Assembly (NCBI RefSeq): GCF_030272615.1
Contig: NC_081409.1
Location: 619,966,255 to 620,030,254, forward strand
Reading direction: 5' to 3'
Length of the DNA stretch: 64,000 nucleotides
From: Cryptomeria japonica
Lineage: Eukaryota > Streptophyta > Pinopsida > Cupressales > Cupressaceae
Shown here one piece after another: positions 55,975-64,000 of the stretch (the first letter of the stretch is position 1; the number at the start of each line of letters is the position of its first letter). Below the pieces are notes generated by a model, which was not told the origin of the DNA, ran no database searches, and saw only the letters and a list, made by a program, of their open reading frames with translations. Made by a program: the position numbers and the translations under genes.

Positions 55975-56902
55975 ATCCTTAGAAAATTGAAAGTTAGATA
56001 TAATGAAAAGATTGAGAATATTCATGTGATCTATATAACATGGGTATGAAAAATAACTACTTAATTATCACTGAAAAAATAAGACAAGCTAATTATAATG
56101 TAAATGGAAAGTGGATGAGAAAAGGATCTACTAAACTATTTTAGAAAGATTGTTTAATATCATATTAAAATACAAATTAAAAATAATTATTTATTTTAAT
56201 GTAATTAAATAATGAAAGCTATAGATAAAAAAATATTAATACTATTAAATCTGTTTTAAAATATTAATTTTAAAAAAAAAATTGTTAGAAAAGTCCATAA
56301 TATTTATCCTTCTTCTATTTGTTTACTTTCATATTAAATTTAATAAATTATTATGTTTAAATTAAATAAAAGATTAAATTAATATGGATATTTATCTTTT
56401 TTGCCAAAAAAAATATTATTGAAATTTAGTTTATTTTGATTATAGATTAAAGAACATTTTAAATATAATACATATTTTTAAAATATATATATATATATAT
56501 ATTTTAATCTTGTTCATAGGTTAACTTAAAAGAACTACCTACTTGAAAAACTTGAGATTATGGGTTGTTCCTAGAAACCCGCCTATAAGAGGCAAAATGA
56601 TATTAGCCAATCATTTGCAACAAAAGTAATTTTTGTAAATTATAATGTTAACAAATGTGCATCTATACTATAAAATAAATTTTAAAAAATTAAAGAAAGA
56701 AAACTAATTGCTTTTCATTGGTCTAAATAATTTTTTTTAATAATTATATAAGCATAGTATTGCCTAACGGCAAGTACTAATAATAGTTGTAATGGTGGTG
56801 TAGTATCATTCATTTTTTGAATCTGTGTTTTGTTATTATTTTGAATGTTTTGATCAACCTATATGTACACAACATACTACAATTATAATAAAATAGATTA
56901 GT

Positions 56903-57092
56903 AGGGCTTCGGCCTTAGCTCACCCGGTCGTGGATCGCAACTTAAGGCATGGGTATGCTCCCCATGGTCTTAAGTTCGAGTCCCCGACTGTGTTAACTCT
57001 GTATGTGTTGCTACCTTGTGAGCCACACTGGGGGATTAGTCTCGCTTCGGCGGGGACACCTCCAGATTCCACGATAGTGAATATAAAAAAAA
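56903..57092 (+). mobile_element. tRNA-derived SINE
   Basis: About 190 bases with an RNA polymerase III box A (TAGCTCACCCGG, 56916-56927) and box B (AGTTCGAGTCC, 56973-56983). The tRNA-unrelated part has GTCTCGCTTCGGCGGGGA, and there is an A-rich tail. A perfect 13-base duplication AAAATAGATTAGT flanks it (56890-56902 and 57093-57105), the mark of LINE-driven insertion. The segment between the boxes folds as a hairpin (CTTAAGGCATGGG against CCCATGGTCTTAAG). I do not assign a named family. Confidence 0.9.
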
Positions 57093-58140
57093 AAAATAGA
57101 TTAGTTTATTATAATAAATTTAATTACATTATTTAATGTGTCTAATAATATTTATAAAACAAAAGATAGATAATGTTATGATTTTTTTAAACATAAAAGA
57201 ATAATGAATTTTAATATTACTCATTATGTAATATATCTTTACTTTTTAGTATTATTGGAAACATATATGTTATAAAAAAAAAAAAAAATTAAAATATGAT
57301 GTTAATACATACATTTATGTTATAAAAAGAAATGATAAATTCATCTTATTCTTTATACTTCTTGTATCATTATTGAATATCTTATATTTATAATTATTAT
57401 ATATATGATCGAGTAAGCTTTTCAAGTGGAAGAATGTACTATGTACATTACAACAATATTAGTTTTGAGTACACAATGCTTTAAGTTTTAAATCATTTTT
57501 TCATTACCTATTATGATGTACACCATGAACTCAATTCTAGATTTATTTTTACCAGATGTTGTACATGAAATCTCCCATTACTTATATAGTATCTCTCTAT
57601 CTCACTAAAATTTGTTAACATTAAAAATTATTTAAATATAAAAATGAGATTGTTATAGAAATTTAATTATGTAATTTTTGAGTTAAAATTATTCATCTAT
57701 ATTTTATGAGTTTGAAACATGAATTCATAAATTTGGTTCGAAAATTATAAGTTAAATCCCCATAACAAATGATAATTTGATTTGTAAAAAAATATTTCTT
57801 AAATAATAAAATAAATATAATCTAAAATTAAAATTTTAAGAGCATATAAAGCAATGAATTTACATACATTTAATAATATTAGATGAAAATATTTATACAA
57901 GAAAAATTATAGTATAAACATATTACTCATAAACAATTATTCTTTGAAATGGAGAAAAGGTGCAGTAGAAGCTTCCAATAGATTCAATACTATATGCAAA
58001 AGATGCCCCCTTTGGGGGATGGCCAATGTTATTAACAACGAGTACAAGGAGCACTTTCCGATATGTCAAGTGTCCATTTAATATTTGATAGTGTTTTATT
58101 CATTATTCATGAATAATGTTTATTCATTATTATGTGATTT

Positions 58141-58180
58141 CTTTTTCTTTTTTTTCTTTTTTTTTCTTTTTTTTTCTTTA
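58141..58180. repeat. T-rich repeat with C every 9-10 bases
   Basis: Successive CTTTTTTTT-type units. The ORF across it, rich in Phe, is a by-product. Confidence 0.85.
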
Positions 58181-58336
58181 ATCTTTGTTATTGTCTATTT
58201 CCATCTTAATATTTGGTTTTTATTTTATTTCTCCTCGTTGTTTGATAGTAAGATCTTTATAATGTAATTGAATATGATTTTTTTAGTATAATCTGTATTT
58301 TTAGTATTTTTAGTACTTGCAGTTAGGCAATACTCT

Positions 58337-59412
58337 TGTAATGAAATAATTTTTGTTATGCTTAAATAGTTATTAAAAAAAATTATTTTGACCAATCATA
58401 AACAAATATTTTTCTTTCTTTTAAATTTTTTAATTTATTTTAAAGTTTACATGCATATTTGGTAACTTTATAATTAAAAATATATATATATCTTGTAAAC
58501 GATTGGCTAATACTTTTTTCCCTATTATACACTGGTTTCATAATAGACATTCATTCTACATTAAATTATAATTTGGATTGATATGGCATTCTAACTCTAA
58601 CTCTAAAGTTTATCATAACTCTAATTGTAAACCTAGCCCTAATTCTAAATGTAATCCAAAATTTAGTCTAGCCCTAATTCTAAATGTAATCCAAATTCTA
58701 ACTTTGTCCATGTTAACAAATTGTTGAAAAATAATTTTAATTTATTTACATTGTTTACTCAAAAATTACTATAATAAAAGTCTTGAATAATTTTAAAAAT
58801 TCAAAACTAAATTAAGATAAATATTTAATAAATAAAAGGGTTGTTTATATAGGAATAAAATATTTTTTAATTTTATCACATCGATCTAAAACATTTTATC
58901 ATATATAATCTTTTATTTTAATTTATATATTATGCTTTCCACTGTCCCAAAAAATTAAAATTGAAGCATTCCTTAAAAAAATATTAAATAGAATTATAAT
59001 ACTTTTTTTAAAATTTAAATTATAAATTATTTCAAAATAATAACAAAATACATTATGTAAGATAATATAATAATAAAAAAAACTATAATAATTAAAATTA
59101 CAATATTATTATACAATCTTATATTATATTTCTATTAATATTAAATTATTTTTAATATATCACATATTTTTATTATTATTATAATATTTTAAAATTAGTA
59201 TAAAATTATTATTATTATATTACTATTTTAGAAAAAATTAAATATTAAAATATATCACTTATTCTTTAAAAAAAATTTAAAAATATAGCTTTCCGAAGAC
59301 ATTTCATTTCAAGAGTTACTTATTCTTTTTCCTTATTAATTTAATTTAATTTTTTAATTTTTTCTAGTTAATAAATTAAATCATAATTATTATTAAAACT
59401 ATACTAAAAACA
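58337..59412. other. No gene seen; very AT-rich
   Basis: It contains a short direct repeat GCCCTAATTCTAAATGTAAT at about 58638 and 58672, and long A/T runs. Nothing coding. Confidence 0.6.
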
Positions 59413-59775
59413 AGGCAAGTACTAGCCACTATGTGACACTTGTTTAAATATTAATGTGAATGTGATTTGTAAATAGATGGCTTGTAGATTAAATAGTTCA
59501 TTTATGAATGTTGAAAATATAATTCATAAAATCATTTAAACATATTGATTATTAAAATTAATTTTGTAGCGTAGTTAAAAACAATCAATAATACCTAATA
59601 AAGTTAAAAGAAGATTTTATTTGGCTAGTGAAAATAATAAATATTTACTATAGTATATAAAATATTATATTTAAAATTTTATATTTATTTTTATAATTAT
59701 AAATAATATATTGGTTTTATATCTAAGATCCCAAGGTACCTATTGGATCTCAAGGTACCATATATCTTAATGCAA

Positions 59776-59972
59776 CACATGTCACACAATGGCAAGTATT
59801 TATCTTTATAATAAGATTAGTATAGTTCGAGTTGGCATTCACTATAACATCTACATATGGTATTTGAATTTGATTTTATTTTCTACAAAACTCTATTCAT
59901 TATTCTACTCGAAAGATTTTAGTTTCTAGATATAATAAACAAAGTGCCTCATAGTGGTGAGTTCTTGTCTTT
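59776..59972 (+). repeat. Two diverged copies of the outer inverted-repeat motif
   Basis: ACATGTCACACAATGGCAAG (59778 onward) and AAAGTGCCTCATAGTGGTGA (59941 onward) both resemble the arm at 55467. Each is followed by a similar TCTTT-TAATAAGATTAG stretch. A box-B-like AGTTCGAGTTG lies at about 59826-59836, so an old SINE family is an alternative reading. Confidence 0.4.
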
Positions 59973-60120
59973 GTAGTAAGATTAGGTTAGTCAAAGTTGA
60001 GTTTAATGGTAAGATTTCTATAATGTAGTTGAATATGATTTCCTTTCTTGTAATAAATATTTACTATAATATTTAAAGTGTTATATTTATTTAAATAATT
60101 ATAAATAATTTATTGATTAT

Positions 60121-60206
60121 ATATGTGTGTACACATATGTATATATGTATATATGTATGCATATGTATATGTATGTGTGTGTACACACACACACACACAC
60201 ATATAT
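60121..60206. repeat. TG/CA and TA simple repeat, self-complementary
   Basis: ATGTGTGTACACATATG-type units are followed by TGTGTGTGTACACACACACA, which can fold back on itself. Confidence 0.9.
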
Positions 60207-62389
60207 TGTAATGCCCGCCAAAATACCCTAGAGAAAATAACTAATCTAACCAGCAAATAGAGATAATTTTTTTAAATCATCTCTAATGCAACATAGTAAG
60301 CTATCATTACTCTAAACATGGCTTTACTTCACATGTACACATAAGACATTATAACATAACCATATCCAATACAACATATAACGCAAGCGGAAATATCATT
60401 TTAACCATTTACATATATCCATTCATCTATTCATTCATTCCCTAGGGTACTTCAACGTCATTACTTACTATCATTTACATATAACATGTCAATATCATGA
60501 AACCATTAGCATATATTATAACAATTATGTTACTATCTCCCTTATAATGAGAATCGTGAATTATCAAACACTTATCCTATCTTATTCCCATTAACTCTCT
60601 AAGTTCATTTTAAAACACCAAATCCAAATGTTCCCAATTCCCCATTTCTTCACTAACCATCTAACTCAATATGAATCCAAATAGCACTATCTAACATATA
60701 AACAATCTAGTTCATTTCCTTCCTTAAATTCATCACACATTCCATCAAGATAGCATATACACAACCATATGCAAGTCTATACCCATAATTAACCATTTCA
60801 AATCTTATTCCATATAGATATCTTTCTCTTCTCTACCTAATGAATATTCTTACAATATGTAGCATACAACGAATACAACATCTTATCCTACTACAAGATC
60901 ATAATCTTGACTACCTCATCATCATGTCCTATTAAATAAGAATACATGGTACAAGTACATAGCCTCTTTCTAGCTGGGCCTTTCTTGTTTTATCTCTTTT
61001 CTAATTTGCTATAAAGGGTTTTGGGGCCCCTTCAAAACCTATTTTTCACATAATCAAAAACATTAAGGATTAACATCTTTCAATCAAGGCATGCATGATC
61101 ATTAACATATCCACTACCATCCACAAGGTATACACGTGATAATTCATTTGTATCACTAAACCAATAAATTCCTTTCTAACCTAGGATTACATACACATTG
61201 AATATCCATTTATAGCAATCTTATCCAATACAACTCAATTTGAAATCAGCCTACTACAAGTTCTAACACATAAGTTCACAAGATACTAATTACATAGTTT
61301 GCATTACTATTACATCTTCATCGAGATACAATAACACATGATATCAATTCCTATTACATAGAATATGCTCCAAGATCCATCCACATGATGAGATAATACA
61401 AAGCCATATCCACGCACGCAAGAATCCAAAGATGAACATCCTAATGGAAGAAGGCATCAAACCTCTCGACCATTTGGAACCAATTAGGAACCACCCCTCA
61501 TGCTAAAAGATGACATGGGGTTCCAACTCACACTTTAGACCTAGGCTAACACCTAACAACCAAGGGACTCAACATGACATCCACAAAGAAAGAAAACAAG
61601 AGTAATTAACCAAATCACATCACAAGGCTAATCATAAATCAATAAACTCCCAAAGGCATAATCAACAATCAAGGCATAAGGATAATGGACACATATAGGG
61701 AAGAGTGTCATCACATGCTATCCTCACAAAGAAGGGGCCACGCCACACCTTGATAGACATTTGGAATGATCTCCACCTTGGATCCAATCAAGGGATATTG
61801 ATTTATTGCTCCAAGGGTCTTCCCAAGCTCATCCCAAGTCATCACTCAAGGGTTATGAGGTGGGGCACCGTAAACCAGTTTCATTATCTTGATTAAGTGA
61901 ATTCCTAATTACCCAAACCCACTAATCAATTATTAAGGTTATCACTTATAATTACAAAGGAAAACTCTTCATGTGGTTCCATGGCAGGTCTAGACCCTAA
62001 GCATCCTCTCTAGGAACCTCTTAGAAGCCTATTTCTCACGACCCTGATCCTACACATGCAAGAGCCCACTCTCCCTATCCATGGATCAATACCTTAGTGT
62101 GAACATAAAAATAACATCACATGAACATTAATCCAAAAGCATAAATGATAGCCATAAACATCCAAAAAGATGTATACATAAAAAATAAATCCATCTAGCT
62201 CACAATGCCAAATCACAACAATAATTAAAAACCTCAAGAAGGAAAAATACACATAAATAAGGGAAAAACATAATGCCAATAGTTTCACATGATCCTCTAC
62301 ATTGAGGCACAACATATCCTCTTGTTGGAGAAATAATAATCTATCCACGGGGGCTTCACTGGCTAGGCAATATTATATCACATGCATTC

Positions 62390-62590
62390 ATATTGGGGGG
62401 GTTAATATCCCAAAAATGAGGGTACAATATATTTCCTATCGGTGAAAATAGGGGGTTTTTAATTTTGCCTATGAAAAAAGCAATATTTGGTGAAAATGGG
62501 GGGGCTTTTAATTCAACCTGTGTATTGGGAGGGGGTGATAAAAAAAGAGTTTAGGGAAATATTTTTTGAAAATAGGGGGATTCCTTAGTA
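62390..62590 (+). repeat. Diverged repeats with runs of five to seven G
   Basis: GGTGAAAATAGGGGGTTTTT (62442) and GGTGAAAATGGGGGGGCTTT (62491) start related units of about 50 bases. Further G-runs lie at 62394, 62530 and 62575. Confidence 0.7.
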
Positions 62591-62879
62591 TTCCATGAAT
62601 GCATGTGCTATAACTCAGGTTCACTAAGTGAAGCCCTTATAAATCTATCCTCAAACAACAAGGATTCACTCATCTTGCTGGAGAAACAATACAAAACCTC
62701 AATGGACAAGTATAAAACTTCTTTTAGGAGCTCAAAAGAATTAAAATACATAAAATATGAATAGAAAGGTTCCCCTAAAACCTCAAACACATCACAACAT
62801 GCCTCTGGTAAAAAGCTAGAATTAAGAAAACTAATCAAAACTACCAAAAGCCTCAAAAACATAGTGAAAATGCAGACTA

Positions 62880-62997
62880 GCGCATATGACCAATACTATG
62901 GCACATATGACCAATATAGTGGCACATATGACACTTAAAGTGGTGCATTTGACAATTCTTGTATCTCATATGACATTTCTTCTAGTGCATATGAAAC
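62880..62997 (+). repeat. 21-bp tandem repeat, five to six units
   Basis: Units start near 62879, 62900, 62921, 62942, 62963 and 62984, with consensus GGCACATATGACCAATATAG plus one base. The period is exactly 21, and one plus frame stays open with a seven-residue unit (AHMTN plus two). No surrounding gene supports coding. Confidence 0.8.
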
Positions 62998-64000
62998 AAA
63001 AAGCTAGAAAACTAAGAAACATAAAGATACACTCACAGATGACCCAGAAAACCACTAAGGCATGAAAATTGGATTCTAAAACCATCCAGAAAGATGTAGT
63101 GACATTCAAAACATAGTAATCAAGGAGAAATTAAATCAATTAACCAACCATAGACTCAGAATAATTCAAAATTTGTCACAGTGACTCTTGACAACACATA
63201 GAGGGAAAACTCTCAAATAAAACAAATGAAACCAGGTTATGAGAGTGCAATCAATCCTAAAAATCATAAGGGATTATGTAAAAACAATTAACACCATTAA
63301 TTGACCCAAAACAATGCAACCAAACAACCAAGGAAAACATATACTGAGTCGTTCATGACAATTACAAACAAATAATCCAATATAAGAGAAATTAAGGAAG
63401 CATATAAAATCTAATCAACAAAATTTCAATAACATATATATTTATATACCTATTTATACCATTATTCCTTTTCCATTTACAAAAATACTACACTCATTCC
63501 TGCTAACAACATTCAAACATAGAGAATACACTTCTTTTCTGGAAATAAAATTACAAGAGATTCAGATTCTCCAACCTGGAATTAGGAGTGATGGTAAGGA
63601 CAAATTCAAAGTAGACCAGAATCTGAATCCAATCCACAAGCATTCCCCAATCCAAAATCCAAGAAAGAACTCCAAAATCATAGAAAACCAATCCAGAAGC
63701 TAACTCAGCAACATTCGTAGAAAACCCAATTAATAGAAAAATTAAAACAAAACTATAGGAAAAAGTCAACCAATCAAAATATTCAATTAAACTATAAAAT
63801 ATACCTACCAAACATAAATTCAAAGAAAATAATATTATCTACTTACCCCCACAAAATTATCCAATAGAATAATAGGGTAGGTAAACTCTATAATATTTAT
63901 CTACCCAATTACTAACAAAAGGATATATATTAATAATATAATATTTATTAATAAATAATACATCAAATCCCAATAAAATAAATCAACGGTAATATAAATA

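Larger units (their letters stand above)
56756..58336. repeat. Inner inverted-repeat pair enclosing 1.58 kb
   Basis: The left arm 56756-56780 contains AGTATTGCCTAACGGCAAGT. The right arm 58312-58336 is its inverse with one mismatch in about 25 bases. It contains the SINE at 56903 and otherwise AT-rich sequence with no coding. It may be a non-autonomous TIR element. Confidence 0.5.
55467..59442. repeat. Outer inverted-repeat pair enclosing 3.98 kb
   Basis: CAAGTGTCACATAGTGGCGA begins the 30-base left arm (55467-55496). The right arm at 59413-59442 is its inverse with 28 of 30 bases equal, and three more bases (AAA) match outside. A TIR DNA element is possible, but no transposase or target duplication is evident. 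Confidence 0.45.
60207..64000. other. LTR-like noncoding segment, no gene recognised
   Basis: It begins TGTAATGCCCGCCAAAATAC directly after a simple repeat, a start typical of plant LTRs, and has ACGCAAGCGGAAAT near 60379. No partner LTR, PBS or coding domain is seen up to the window end. ORFs at 61705, 62094, 62608 and 63551 have no recognisable content. Confidence 0.35.

Noticed and set aside
56903-56990. A functional tRNA gene
   Set aside because: Boxes A and B are present, but the spacing between them is too long, there is no acceptor stem closure, and the unit ends in a poly-A tail with target duplication.
56930-57136. 68-residue ORF over the SINE
   Set aside because: It runs through the pol III boxes and the A-tail; the sequence is a SINE, not a gene.
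58085-58267. Membrane-like ORF with Phe runs
   Set aside because: It is a by-product of a T-rich simple repeat with no homology or context.
58600-58700. CCCTAA-like sequence suggesting telomeric DNA
   Set aside because: Units are irregular and interspersed with other bases; a short local direct repeat explains it.
63551-63823. Hydrophobic 90-residue ORF as a membrane protein
   Set aside because: AT-rich sequence readily yields Phe/Leu/Ile-rich frames; no start context, homology or neighbouring gene supports it.

Overview
The window looks like plant nuclear DNA: AT-rich, with no ordinary host gene that I can support, and filled with decayed Ty1/copia and Ty3/gypsy LTR retrotransposons, a LINE remnant, a tRNA-derived SINE and TIR elements. 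The layered, old insertions suggest a large-genome plant, possibly a gymnosperm. That is an inference from repeat structure, not a taxonomic result. Bases 1-53,250 form one nested insertion complex. The outermost layer is a minus-strand Copia element, called the host Copia here. Its 5' LTR starts at 52503. Its gag lies at 50600-52446, protease at 49369-49605, pre-integrase domain at 49073-49368, and integrase to RT start at 19334-19744 and 11211-11947. Its reading can be followed across the interruptions. Inserted into it are: pol-less element F (6064-11210), itself hit by Copia A (76-6063) and a gypsy-type solo LTR (9196-10448); pol-less element D (11948-19333, target duplication CTATT); and a tandem gypsy array G (19745-49072) with three LTRs and two internal regions. 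LTR2 of G carries a solo LTR H (23661-24885, CAACC/CAACT) and pol-less element B (25454-38576, ATAAA). B in turn carries Copia C (26935-33540, TGAGT). The second G internal region carries Copia I (40280-46980, AATAA). Nesting reaches four levels. The most interesting content is the trio B, D and F. These have divergent LTRs and no reverse transcriptase or integrase, but share one plan: ORF1 with a coiled coil (visible in B and D) followed by about four CCHC zinc knuckles, then a separate ORF2 of about 1,000 codons that I do not recognise. ORF2 contains a conserved H-x8-[YF]-D-[LI]-C signature. Their initiator-Met PBS (seen in B and D), polypurine tract, LTR termini and an internal LTR module match the Copia elements beside them, so Copia enzymes are the likely source of their mobility. 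The gypsy copies G1 and G2 are also non-autonomous: both keep gag, protease, the integrase zinc domain, the integrase C-terminus and a chromodomain, and both lack RT/RNase H and the integrase core at matching junctions. To the right of the complex lie a minus-strand LINE ORF1 (DUF4283-like) remnant at 53250-54200 and a very AT-rich, gene-poor stretch (54500-60200) with a SINE flanked by a 13-bp duplication, two nested inverted-repeat pairs and simple repeats. A noncoding, LTR-like segment follows from 60207, with G-run repeats and a 21-bp tandem repeat. All coding regions are pseudogenes. Many of the premature stops are TAG where the family has CAG or TGG. Coordinates were read by eye, and element boundaries are firm where target-site duplications are quoted.
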